Assembly (NCBI RefSeq): GCF_027247405.1
Contig: NZ_CP097463.1
Location: 4,451,413 to 4,515,412, forward strand
Length of the DNA stretch: 64,000 bases
Direction of reading: 5' to 3'
DNA from: Jatrophihabitans cynanchi
Lineage (GTDB): Bacteria > Actinomycetota > Actinomycetes > Mycobacteriales > Jatrophihabitantaceae
The notes under the pieces are model-generated. The model was not told where the DNA came from, made no database searches, and was given only the letters and a program-made list of their open reading frames with translations. The translations under genes were made by a program, and so were the position numbers. Positions 20,877 to 28,699 of the stretch are shown piece by piece (position 1 is the stretch's first letter; each line of letters begins with the position of its first letter).

Positions 20877-21728
20877 CTACTTGGTGGCGGACAGGACGCC
20901 GGTGCTGAGCAGCACGATCAACAGCACACCGAGGGCGATCCGGTAGTAGATGAAGATGAACGTGGAGTGGTTCGCCAGCCAGCGCATCAGCCAGTGGATC
21001 GAGGCCAGGCCCACCACGAACGCGACCACCACCGCGACGCCGATCAGGCCGGCACCCGGGCTGTTCTCGTGCTTGCTCCCCATCCGCGCGGCCTCATACA
21101 GCCCGGACAGCACTACCGCCGGGATGGACAGCAGGAACGAGAACCGCGCCGCCGCCTCGCGGGTGAGTCCACGGAACAGGCCGGCGGTGATCGTGGTACC
21201 CGAGCGGGACGCGCCCGGGATCAGCGCGAGCGCCTGCGCGGTGCCGACCACGACCGCGTCGGCCGTGGTGATCTGCTCCTCGACCCGGTCGCGCCGGCCG
21301 ACCTTCTCCGCCGCGAACAGCAGCACGGCCAGGCCGATCAGCGCGCCCGCGATCAGCCACAGGTTGCGCGCCCCGGTCTCGATCTGGTCGCTGAAGATCA
21401 GCCCGAACACGCTGACCGGGACGGTCGCGAGGATCAGGTACCAGCCCATCCGGTACTCCAGCGAGCCGCGCACGCTGCGGTCGTACAGCCCGCGGATCCA
21501 GGCGACGGTGACGTGCAGCAGTTCGCGCCAGAAGTACACGACGATCGCGAGTGTCGTGCCCAGTTGCACGACCGCGGTGAAGGCCGCGCCCGGGTCGTTC
21601 GTCGAGCCGCCGTAGAAGTGCCAGCCGAAGATCGCGGGAACGATGCGCAGGTGGGCGGTGGACGAGATGGGCAGGAACTCGGTCAGCCCCTGGACCAGCC
21701 CGAGGACGAGCGCTTGAAGCAGCGTCAT
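20877..21728 (-). CDS. uppP: undecaprenyl-diphosphatase UppP (BacA)
   Basis: A 283-residue membrane enzyme that recycles undecaprenyl pyrophosphate to the monophosphate carrier for peptidoglycan and other glycans, and confers bacitracin tolerance. The first family motif is GLTEFLPISSTAHL and the second is LIPGASRSGTTI, which contains the catalytic Ser and Arg. About eight membrane segments. ATG overlaps the stop of the LLM oxidoreductase (ATGA), and the stop abuts the histidine phosphatase start, so it is inside an operon. Confidence 0.96.
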   Translation of the reverse strand: MTLLQALVLGLVQGLTEFLPISSTAHLRIVPAIFGWHFYGGSTNDPGAAFTAVVQLGTTLAIVVYFWRELLHVTVAWIRGLYDRSVRGSLEYRMGWYLILATVPVSVFGLIFSDQIETGARNLWLIAGALIGLAVLLFAAEKVGRRDRVEEQITTADAVVVGTAQALALIPGASRSGTTITAGLFRGLTREAAARFSFLLSIPAVVLSGLYEAARMGSKHENSPGAGLIGVAVVVAFVVGLASIHWLMRWLANHSTFIFIYYRIALGVLLIVLLSTGVLSATK

Positions 21729-22774
21729 TCGGCCAGGCCAGCCTGCTCCAGGGCCGCGACGGCCACCTGCAGCGTGCGCAGCCGATCGTCGATGCCTTCG
21801 CCGTAGGGCACGATCGACAAGGTGGTGACGCCCGCCGCGGCGAACCCGGCCATCCGTTCGGCGATGCGCGCCGGCGGACCGAGGAGCGAGGTGGCGTCGA
21901 CGAACTCCGCCGGGACGGCAGCGGCGGCCGCCTCGTAGTCGCGCCGCAGGTAGTGATCCTGGATCGCCGCGGCCTGCTCGCCGTAGCCCATCCGCACCGC
22001 GAGCGCGTTGTAGAAGTTCTGCTCGCGGCTGCCCATGCCGCCGATGTAGAGGGCGTTGTAGTTGCGCACGGGGGCGGCTGCTTGGGCGAGGTCCTCGTGC
22101 ACGCTCAGCGGCACGGTTGGGACGAGGTCGAACCCGTCGAGCGTCTTGCCGGCCCTGGCCCGCCCCGCCGCCAGGTGGGTACGGATCTCGTCGGCGTGCT
22201 CCGGTGCGAACAGCACGCCGAGCCAGCCGTCGGCGATCTCGCCGGTGAGTTCGAGGTTCTTCGGGCCGATCGAGGCGAGGTAGATCGGGATGTGCTCGCG
22301 AGCCGGGTGCACGGTGAGCTGCAGTGCCTTGCCCGGCCCGTCCGGAAGCGGCAGCTGATAGGTCTGGCCGTCGTACCGTACGCGCTTGCGAGCCAGCGCC
22401 AGGTTCACGATGTCGACGTACTCGCGGGTGCGGGCGAGCGGCTTGGCGAACCGCACGCCGTGCCAGCCTTCGGACACCTGCGGGCCGGACACGCCGAGAC
22501 CGAGCCGGAACCGGCCGCCGGACAGGCTGTCCAGGGTGGCGGCGGTCATCGCGGCCATCGCCGGGGTGCGCGCGGGGATCTGCAGGATCGCGCTGCCGAC
22601 ATCGACGTGCGCGGTCTGCGCGGCGACCCAGGTGAGCACGGTGACCGCGTCCGAGCCGTACGCCTCGGCCGCCCACACGACGGAGAAGCCCAGCCGGTCG
22701 GCCTCCTGGGCGAGCACGAGATTGTCCTTGTCCGTGCCCATGCCCCAATAACCGAGGTTCAGTCCCAGCTTCAC
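21725..22774 (-). CDS. LLM-class F420-dependent oxidoreductase
   Basis: A 349-residue TIM-barrel flavin/deazaflavin oxidoreductase. The start VKLGLNLGYWGMGTD, AAEAYGSDAVTVLTW, and GRFRLGLGVSGPQVSEGWHG are typical of the F420-dependent luciferase-like class common in actinobacteria. The substrate is unknown. The start is the GTG at 22774: it is preceded at six bases by TATGGT on the same strand and by no ribosome site. It is the first gene of the operon that continues with uppP, and is divergent from the aldo/keto reductase. Confidence 0.9.
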   Translation of the reverse strand: MKLGLNLGYWGMGTDKDNLVLAQEADRLGFSVVWAAEAYGSDAVTVLTWVAAQTAHVDVGSAILQIPARTPAMAAMTAATLDSLSGGRFRLGLGVSGPQVSEGWHGVRFAKPLARTREYVDIVNLALARKRVRYDGQTYQLPLPDGPGKALQLTVHPAREHIPIYLASIGPKNLELTGEIADGWLGVLFAPEHADEIRTHLAAGRARAGKTLDGFDLVPTVPLSVHEDLAQAAAPVRNYNALYIGGMGSREQNFYNALAVRMGYGEQAAAIQDHYLRRDYEAAAAAVPAEFVDATSLLGPPARIAERMAGFAAAGVTTLSIVPYGEGIDDRLRTLQVAVAALEQAGLAE

Positions 22775-22780
22775 CGCGCC

Positions 22781-22786
22781 ACCATA
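22781..22786 (-). promoter_or_regulatory. -10 element of a leaderless LLM-operon transcript
   Basis: On the minus strand TATGGT lies exactly six bases before the GTG at 22774. There is no ribosome-binding site. It would drive the LLM-uppP-phosphatase-DUF3090-SCO1664 operon. Confidence 0.55.
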
Positions 22787-22822
22787 GCGAGCACCCCGCG
22801 CCGGGTCCCGGCGGCGAGCCGG

Positions 22823-22828
22823 TAGTTT
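22823..22828 (+). promoter_or_regulatory. -10 element of a leaderless aldo/keto reductase transcript
   Basis: TAGTTT lies exactly six bases before the GTG at 22835, with no ribosome-binding site. It is back to back with the minus-strand element at 22781-22786, so a 60-base divergent promoter serves both operons. Confidence 0.58.
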
Positions 22829-22834
22829 CGCGGC

Positions 22835-23806
22835 GTGAAGCAGCGCAGCGTGGGCAACAGCGGGCTCAAGGTCAGTGATCTCGGTCTCGGCACGATGACC
22901 TGGGGGGTGGAGACCGACGCGGACGAGGCCGCCGCCCAACTGGTCGCCTTCCACGACGCGGGCGGGACGCTGGTCGACACGGCGGCCTCGTACGCCTACG
23001 GCGAGACCGAACGGCTGGTCGGCCAGCTGCTCGCCGACGTCGTCCCGCGCGCCGACCTGACGATCGCGACGAAGGCGGGCATCGCGCGCCTCCCGGACGG
23101 GCGCCGGATCGTGGACTGCTCGCGCGGCGCGCTGCTGCGGCAGCTGGACAACTCGCTGCGCGCGCTCGGCACCGACTACGTCGACCTGTGGTACGTGCAC
23201 TGGGTCGATGACACCGCCCCGTTCGAGGAGACGCTGTCCGCGCTGGACGCCGCGGTCGCCGCCGGCAAGGTGCGCTACGCCGGGGTGTCCAACTACTGCG
23301 GCTGGCGGCTCGGGCGCGCGGTCACCTGGCAGCGCGCGGTGCCCGGCCGCGCGCCCGTGGTCGCCGACCAGGTGCGCTACTCGCTGCTGGATCGCGGTGT
23401 CGAGCGCGAGGTGGTGCCGGCTGCCGCCGCGCTCGGCGTGGGGCTGCTGCCCTGGTCGCCGCTCGGTGGCGGCGTGCTCACCGGCAAGTACCGCGCCGGC
23501 GTCCCGGCCGACTCGCGGGCCTCGGCCTCGTCCCGCGCGTTGCCGATCGACCAGCGCCCGCAGGCCGCCGGCATCGTGGAGGCCGTGGCCACCGCGGCGG
23601 ACGGGCTGGCCACCTCCGCCGTCGCGGTCGCGCTGGCCTGGCTGCGCGACCGTCCCGGCGTGACCGCGCCGATCCTCGGCGCCCGCACGCTCGGCCAGCT
23701 CACGGCCGCGCTCGCCTGCGACACGCTCGACCTGCCCGCCGAGATCCGCGACGCGCTCGATGACGTCTCGGCCCCGCCGGTCGGTTACCCGGAGGACGTC
23801 AGCTGA
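22835..23806 (+). CDS. aldo/keto reductase
   Basis: A 323-residue NADPH-dependent (beta/alpha)8-barrel reductase. The catalytic tetrad is visible: Asp in LVDTAASYAYG with the Tyr four to five residues on, Lys in TIATKAGI, and His in LWYVHWVD. The nucleotide-binding end is APILGARTLGQL. It reduces aldehydes or ketones; the substrate is not evident. GTG start appears leaderless. Its TGA overlaps the likely CTG start of the helicase gene. Confidence 0.92.
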   Translation: MKQRSVGNSGLKVSDLGLGTMTWGVETDADEAAAQLVAFHDAGGTLVDTAASYAYGETERLVGQLLADVVPRADLTIATKAGIARLPDGRRIVDCSRGALLRQLDNSLRALGTDYVDLWYVHWVDDTAPFEETLSALDAAVAAGKVRYAGVSNYCGWRLGRAVTWQRAVPGRAPVVADQVRYSLLDRGVEREVVPAAAALGVGLLPWSPLGGGVLTGKYRAGVPADSRASASSRALPIDQRPQAAGIVEAVATAADGLATSAVAVALAWLRDRPGVTAPILGARTLGQLTAALACDTLDLPAEIRDALDDVSAPPVGYPEDVS

Positions 23807-25740
23807 GCCCGGACCCGGTCTTCGTCGCGTTCTGCGACGCGCGGCTGTGGCCCGGTCTGGGCCCGACGCTCGCCGCGTCGCTCGCCGACGCCGGTATCGA
23901 CGGGCCCGAGGACGTCAGCGCCTCGAACCTCGCGCTGCTGCCGAAGGTGGGGCCCACGCGCGCGGGCCGGCTGCTGTCGGCGTTCATCGCCGCCGGCCCG
24001 GTCTACGACGTGGTCGGCGAGCTCGTGCCCGCCGGGCTGGACGCGCGGCTCGCCGGCCGAGTCGTGGACGCCCTCGGGCCAGGGGCTGCCCGGCTGCTGC
24101 GCGATGACCCGTGGCAGCTGCTCGTCGTCTGGGGCGCGACCCCGGCGGACGCCGATCGGCTGGCCCGGGCGCTGATCCCGGACGTGCGCCGCGACGATCC
24201 ACGCCGCGGCCGGGCGCTCGTCGGCTACGTGCTCGCCCGCCAGGCGCGCGACGGGCACACCGTCTCACCCGCGGGCCTGGTCGGCGACGCGTTGCGCGAG
24301 TTCGGGGCCGGCGACGGCGCCGCCGCGGTGTCGGCCGCGCTGGAGTCCGGTGCGGTGCTCGAGCTCGACGATGATGACGACGACGACCTCATCGGGCTGG
24401 CCCGATACGTCGAGGCGGAGGACGGCATCGCGCAGGGCATCGCCCGGCTCGCAGCGACCGCCGAGGCGATCGGCATCGACCGCGGCCGCCGGGCGCACGG
24501 CAGCCTCGATGACGCGCAGCAGGCCGCGGTCGCCGCCGCGCTCGAGTCCGGCGTCAGCGTCCTGACCGGCGGCCCGGGCACCGGCAAGAGCCGGACCGTC
24601 GCCACCCTGGTCGCCCTCGCCGAGGCTGCCGGCAAGTCGGTCGCGCTCGCCGCGCCGACCGGCCGGGCCGCCAAGCGGCTCGAGGAGCTGTGCTCGTCCC
24701 CCGCCTCGACGCTGCACCGGCTGCTCGGTGCCCAGCCGAGGCAGAGCGGCGGCGAGGTCAGCTTCGACGGCGGCTTCGCGCGCAACGAGGAGTGGCCGCT
24801 GGACGAGGACGTCGTGGTGGTCGACGAGGCGTCCATGCTGGACGTCGACCTGGCCGACGCGCTGCTCACCGCCTGCCGCGACGGCACCCACCTGGTCTTC
24901 GTCGGCGATGCCGCACAGCTGCCCTCGATCGGTCCCGGGCGCGTGCTCGGCGACCTGATCGACTCCGGCAGCGTCCCGGTCACCGAGTTGCGCACCCTGT
25001 ACCGCCAGGACGAGGGCGGCTCGATCGCGCGGCTGGCCCGGGCGGTGCGCGAGGGCGAACTGCCACCCGTCGACGACCCGACCCGCGAGGTGGTCGTCGT
25101 CCCGGCCCGCGGTTCGGCCGAGGCCGCGCATCGGGTGGTGCAGCTGGTCACCGACTCGATCCCGCGTGCCCTCGGGATCGCGGCCGACCAGGTGCAGGTG
25201 GTGACGCCCGTACACCGCGGAGCAGCCGGGACGCTGGCCCTGAACAGCGCGCTCAAGGCGAAGCTGAACCCGGGCAGCGGCAAGGGGCGCTTCGACGTCG
25301 GTGATCGCGTCGTGGCCACCGCGAACCACCTGGAGGCCGAGCCGTTCGGATACGCCAACGGCGAGGTCGGGGTGGTCGACGAGGTCGAGCGCGACGGCAC
25401 GGTGACGGTCGAGTTCGCCTCGGGGCCGGCGGTCGTCAAGGGCAAGGCGCTCGCCGATCTCGTGCACGGCTGGGCGATCACGGTGCACCGGGCGCAGGGC
25501 TCGGAGTTCCCGGCCGTGGTCGTGGTGGTCCCACCGGAGGCCGGCGGCATGCTGTCGCGCCCGCTGGTCTACACCGCGATGACCCGCGCGCAACGGCACC
25601 TGTCGGTGGTGCACGGCGCCGGGCCGCTGCTCGCGCGCGCGGTGCGCCAGATCGGGACGCTGCCGCGGCGCACCCGGCTACAGGTCATGCTGCGCGAGTA
25701 CCTGGACGGCGGCGGGCCCCCGTCGGCCGATCCTTCCTGA
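23803..25740 (+). CDS. RecD2-like ATP-dependent DNA helicase with helix-hairpin-helix N terminus, probable CTG start
   Basis: A 645-residue superfamily 1B helicase. A helix-hairpin-helix (LALLPKVGPTRAGRLLSAF) is followed by a RecD2 N-terminal region, Walker A GGPGTGKS (about residue 256), Walker B VVVDEASM (about 338), VFVGDAAQLPS, and the C-terminal motif GWAITVHRAQGSEFP. It acts in 5'-3' unwinding for repair. The first ATG/GTG (23947) falls inside the helix-hairpin-helix and would truncate it. The frame is open back to 23764, and the only plausible start is the CTG at 23803. It overlaps the reductase stop (CTGA) and has GGAGG seven bases ahead. Confidence 0.85.
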   Translation: MSPDPVFVAFCDARLWPGLGPTLAASLADAGIDGPEDVSASNLALLPKVGPTRAGRLLSAFIAAGPVYDVVGELVPAGLDARLAGRVVDALGPGAARLLRDDPWQLLVVWGATPADADRLARALIPDVRRDDPRRGRALVGYVLARQARDGHTVSPAGLVGDALREFGAGDGAAAVSAALESGAVLELDDDDDDDLIGLARYVEAEDGIAQGIARLAATAEAIGIDRGRRAHGSLDDAQQAAVAAALESGVSVLTGGPGTGKSRTVATLVALAEAAGKSVALAAPTGRAAKRLEELCSSPASTLHRLLGAQPRQSGGEVSFDGGFARNEEWPLDEDVVVVDEASMLDVDLADALLTACRDGTHLVFVGDAAQLPSIGPGRVLGDLIDSGSVPVTELRTLYRQDEGGSIARLARAVREGELPPVDDPTREVVVVPARGSAEAAHRVVQLVTDSIPRALGIAADQVQVVTPVHRGAAGTLALNSALKAKLNPGSGKGRFDVGDRVVATANHLEAEPFGYANGEVGVVDEVERDGTVTVEFASGPAVVKGKALADLVHGWAITVHRAQGSEFPAVVVVVPPEAGGMLSRPLVYTAMTRAQRHLSVVHGAGPLLARAVRQIGTLPRRTRLQVMLREYLDGGGPPSADPS

Positions 25741-25765
25741 GCTCGGCTCGTCCGGCCACGGGCGC

Positions 25766-25984
25766 TCAGATCTCGCCGACGACGACGCCGGGGTACGCAT
25801 CCTCCACCCGGACGACGGTGGCCTGCGGCGGGTCGCCCTGCTGTGCCTCCCACTTGTCGACCAGCGTCTGAGCGAAGCTCTGCGCGACGTCGTAGCTCTC
25901 GAACGGGCCGACGGCCCGCGGTGGCGTGAACTGGCCCTCTTCGGTCAGCACGACGACGAACAGCGGGTTTTCGGTGGTGGTCAT
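25766..25984 (-). CDS. small conserved hypothetical protein
   Basis: A 72-residue acidic protein beginning MTTTENPLFVVVLTEEGQFTPP, with PFESYDVAQSFAQTLVDKWEAQ as an amphipathic helix and a beta-like end (ATVVRVEDAYPGVVV). It has no signal peptide, cysteine or membrane segment. It is convergent with the helicase and divergent from the DUF5703 gene. No function is assigned. Confidence 0.7.
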   Translation of the reverse strand: MTTTENPLFVVVLTEEGQFTPPRAVGPFESYDVAQSFAQTLVDKWEAQQGDPPQATVVRVEDAYPGVVVGEI

Positions 25985-26078
25985 GGCGATGACCTACCCG
26001 CTGCCGGGTCCTGCCTCCCATCCCGGTGACAGACCGGGCCGCGGGGCGCAGTGGAGTTGGGGGGCCAAGGAGCGTTCA

Positions 26079-26327
26079 ATGTCTGGCATGAAGACGTCGG
26101 CCTCCGCGGAATCGGAGGGCACGGATCCCGACTGGGAGTACGCGCCGCTGCGGATCCCGGCCGACGTGGGCCGGCTCTCCGCAGCGGCGCAGCTGTCCCT
26201 GCACGCCGAGTTCGGCGGCTGGGAGCTCGCCCGGGTGCAGCGGTACCACGACGGCACCCGCCGGGTGGTGCTCCGCCGCCGCCGCAGATCCTCGCCCGCC
26301 CTGCCACTTCCCGTCCTTTCGGTCTGA
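26079..26327 (+). CDS. DUF5703 family protein
   Basis: An 82-residue protein carrying the DUF5703 signature: WEYAPLRIPADVGRLSAAAQ followed by LSLHAEFGGWELARVQRYHDGTRR, and a basic end. The family is small, actinobacterial and of unknown function. The ATG at 26079 is chosen because AAGGAG lies six bases ahead; a second in-frame ATG follows at 26088. It reads divergently from the 72-residue hypothetical gene. Confidence 0.82.
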   Translation: MSGMKTSASAESEGTDPDWEYAPLRIPADVGRLSAAAQLSLHAEFGGWELARVQRYHDGTRRVVLRRRRRSSPALPLPVLSV

Positions 26328-26366
26328 CCGGCGTAATCACCGCGGGCCGGCCGGACAGTACGAGGT

Positions 26367-26909
26367 GTGAGCAAGCACGAGAGTGACGCGGCGCGGTTCA
26401 CCGCGATCTTCGAGCAGTTCGGCCGGCGCGTGTACGCCTACGCCCGGCGGCACAGCGACCCGGCGATCGCCGACGACGTGACCGCCGAGACGTTCCTGGT
26501 GGCCTGGCGCCGGCTCGGCGACGTCCCGTCCGACCCGTTGCCCTGGCTGCTGGTGGTGGCGCGCAACACGCTGGCGAACCACCGCCGCACGGTGGCCCGT
26601 CACGAGCGGCTCCGCCAGGAGCTCGCCGGGCTGGAGCGGCTCGCTGCGCCGTCGCCGGCCGTGGACGGCACGGTGCTCGAGCGGTCGGCCATGCTGCGCG
26701 CTCTCGCAGCGCTCACCGAGCTGGAACGCGAGGCCGTGTTGCTGGTCGCGTGGGACGGGCTCTCGCGCAGTTCGGCGGCCCAGGTCGCCGGCTGCTCGGA
26801 GCGCTCGTTCGCCGTGCGCCTGCACCGTGCCCGCAAGCGGTTGGACCGCCTCAGCGACTCCAGCGAATCGCCCGATGACCTGCTGACCCTGCTGGAGGAG
26901 ATCTCATGA
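26367..26909 (+). CDS. ECF-type RNA polymerase sigma factor
   Basis: A 180-residue sigma-70-family factor. Region 2 is FEQFGRRVYAYARRHSDPAIADDVTAETFLVAWRRL (written here as a span, residues ~14-50), with the core-binding and -10-reading helices. Region 4 is LTELEREAVLLVAWDGL then AAQVAGCSERSFAVRLHRARKRL, the -35-reading helix-turn-helix. Length fits ECF sigmas. Start is GTG. It overlaps the next gene by four bases; that CU044_5270 protein has a single membrane segment and is probably its regulator. Confidence 0.9.
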   Translation: MSKHESDAARFTAIFEQFGRRVYAYARRHSDPAIADDVTAETFLVAWRRLGDVPSDPLPWLLVVARNTLANHRRTVARHERLRQELAGLERLAAPSPAVDGTVLERSAMLRALAALTELEREAVLLVAWDGLSRSSAAQVAGCSERSFAVRLHRARKRLDRLSDSSESPDDLLTLLEEIS

Positions 26910-27844
26910 CCATGGATGACATCGCGGCCTACCGGCCCACCGACGCACTGCTGGACGAGGAGTGGAGCGGCCGCACCGCCGTGCTCGAGCGTGTGCTCTG
27001 CGCCGACGCACGGCCGGCCGCCGGTGACGTGCTCGCCGTGCGCCGCGGCCGCCGCCGCTGGATCGGCGCCGCTGCGGTCGCGTCGGCTGCTGCCGTCGCG
27101 CTGGTGCTCGGCCTCGTGCTCCCCTCGGGGACGCCGGGTGCGGCCCCGAACGCCGCCGCCGCGACGCTGGAGAAGCTCGCCGTGCGCGCCGCCGCCTCGC
27201 CGGCGGACCTCGTCCGGCCCGGCCAGTTCCGGCACCTGCGGGACAAGGAGGTGCAGACCGGCGATCAGCCGCACACGACCGTCATCGAGGACTGGACCTC
27301 CTACGACGGCACGGTGTGGTCCAAGCGCATCGGCTTCCCGTTCGCGGGACAGACGGCGTACCTGCAGTTCCTCGCTGCCGATCGTGGGAGTGACTTCTCC
27401 TCGCCGTCGCCGAAGTTTCTCGCCGGCCTGCCCACTGATGTCGGCGGCCTGCGCGACTACCTCCGCTCGCACGTGAGCGGTTCGTCGTCGCGGGACGAGG
27501 CGGTGTTCGTGGCGGTGGGCGACATGCTGCGCGGCGGGATGGCCTCGCCGGAACTACGCGCCGCCGCGATCCGGGTTCTGGAGCGGACGCCGCACATCAC
27601 CGCCGCGTCCGGCGCCGACTCGCTCGGCCGGCCGGCGCTCGTGATCACGTTCTACGACCGGAAAGCCCGGGCGAACGAAACCCAGGCGCTGCTGTTCGAC
27701 CCGAACACCTCGGTGTTGCTCGAGGAGCAGCAGCGGGCGACTGACGGTGGCAGCTTCGGCTTCACCAGCACCTACACCGAGGCGAGCACGGTGGACGCGG
27801 TCCCGGCCGCGGTGATCGCCAACGCTGAGGTGCAGACCGACTGA
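26906..27844 (+). CDS. CU044_5270-family membrane protein, probable anti-sigma partner
   Basis: A 312-residue protein with a short cytoplasmic N-terminal region (to ~residue 50), one membrane segment (WIGAAAVASAAAVALVLGLVLP) and a large extracytoplasmic domain. The family name comes from a recurrent gene found beside ECF sigma genes. The ATGA overlap with the sigma gene suggests the N-terminal tail binds the sigma factor and the outer domain senses an envelope signal. It lacks a clear zinc-binding anti-sigma motif. The role is inferred from context. Confidence 0.82.
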   Translation: MTMDDIAAYRPTDALLDEEWSGRTAVLERVLCADARPAAGDVLAVRRGRRRWIGAAAVASAAAVALVLGLVLPSGTPGAAPNAAAATLEKLAVRAAASPADLVRPGQFRHLRDKEVQTGDQPHTTVIEDWTSYDGTVWSKRIGFPFAGQTAYLQFLAADRGSDFSSPSPKFLAGLPTDVGGLRDYLRSHVSGSSSRDEAVFVAVGDMLRGGMASPELRAAAIRVLERTPHITAASGADSLGRPALVITFYDRKARANETQALLFDPNTSVLLEEQQRATDGGSFGFTSTYTEASTVDAVPAAVIANAEVQTD

Positions 27845-27850
27845 GCTGAC

Positions 27851-27901
27851 CCGATTTGCGCAACCGCTGCGACCTCAGGGCGCAGCCGGTTGCGCAATCG
27901 G
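27851..27901. terminator. bidirectional hairpin terminator between convergent genes
   Basis: A long inverted repeat: the arm from 27851 (CCGATTTGCGCAACC then GCTGCG) pairs with the arm ending at 27901 (CGCAGC, then GGTTGCGCAATCGG), with one unpaired base in each arm and a nine-base loop at 27872-27880. It lies between the ends of the CU044_5270 gene and the minus-strand hypothetical gene, so it can end both transcripts. Confidence 0.75.
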
Positions 27902-27905
27902 CTGT

Positions 27906-28367
27906 TCAGCCGAAGTCGGTGGCGGTCTGCAACTCGTCGGCGAACTTGAGCAACGTGGTCGACAATGCTTTCAACTGCGGCAGGCTTTTCGACCTGGAGA
28001 AGAATCCGGACTTTGCCTTGACGACGGCGACGACGTCCAGCTGGAGTTTCACCGCCTCGGCCCGGATTGCCGCTACCTTCTTCGTTATCGGGACCAACAG
28101 GGCGTGACGGTCCGCCAGCAGCATCTTGCGCTTCTCGATTTCCTCCAGCGTGCCCATGACGCCGTGATTCTTCGCCGCTCGCGGATCTGCGGCGGATTTG
28201 ACACCGAGGTCCTTCAGCTGGCCGGCCAGCTGGTCCAGCAGGATCGACACGGTGTCCCTCATGATGATGTAGTCATTGCCGAATTGGGCCAGGTCGTGCA
28301 ACAGCGGCTTGACCTGGGTCTGCAAGCTGTTGTAGCGGCCCACGACACGAGCGAGCTCTTTGGGCAT
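27906..28367 (-). CDS. hypothetical helical protein of a two-gene pair
   Basis: A 153-residue protein that looks almost entirely alpha-helical: MPKELARVVGRYNSLQTQVK, a long Leu/Asp helix (ILLDQLAGQLKDLG), EEIEKRKMLLADRHALLVP, and AAIRAEAVKLQLDVVAVVKA, ending in QLKALSTTLLKFADEL. Heptad-like Leu spacing suggests a coiled coil or helical bundle. No cysteines, signal peptide or membrane segment. GC content is visibly below the neighbours. It lies six bases after the 57-residue Lys-rich gene. No family recognised. Confidence 0.68.
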   Translation of the reverse strand: MPKELARVVGRYNSLQTQVKPLLHDLAQFGNDYIIMRDTVSILLDQLAGQLKDLGVKSAADPRAAKNHGVMGTLEEIEKRKMLLADRHALLVPITKKVAAIRAEAVKLQLDVVAVVKAKSGFFSRSKSLPQLKALSTTLLKFADELQTATDFG

Positions 28368-28373
28368 CTCGGC

Positions 28374-28547
28374 TCACTCCTCCGGGTTCTTCTTGCTGAG
28401 GTCGGCGACCGCCGCGCCCGCCTTGGAAAGGTCGTCGGCGCTCTTGCGGACCTTCATCAAGTTGGACTTCGCGCGGGCACTCTTCTGCTTTTCCGTCAGC
28501 GCGAGCTTCTTGAGCTGATCAACAGTTAGCTTTGCCGTATCCGTCAC
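28374..28547 (-). CDS. short Lys-rich helical protein
   Basis: A 57-residue protein, VTDTAKLTVDQLKKLALTEK to the end AVADLSKKNPEE, with about one lysine in six and a predicted helical character. The start is the GTG at 28547, because GGGAGGGG stands seven bases ahead; an upstream in-frame start at 28589 has no such site. It is the first gene of a two-gene operon with the 153-residue protein. GC content is lower than the surroundings. Function unknown; a nucleic-acid-binding or partner protein is only a guess. Confidence 0.6.
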   Translation of the reverse strand: MTDTAKLTVDQLKKLALTEKQKSARAKSNLMKVRKSADDLSKAGAAVADLSKKNPEE

Positions 28548-28699
28548 GATTAGGCCCCTCCCGTTAGGGCGGGATTTCCGAGGGCTCACCGATTCGCGGG
28601 CACTGTCCGTTCGCCGCCAACGGTGAGCTTAGGGGCCGCCGATAAAGGTGGTCAACGGACCGGCCGGCGTGCCCGCCGGGGAAGCCGCCTTTTGTGCGG

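Noticed and set aside
20877..22748. 623-codon reading of the uppP frame
   Set aside because: Only the part from the ATG at 21728 is UppP; the upstream portion is antisense-like, Arg/Gly-rich and covered by the LLM oxidoreductase gene in another frame.
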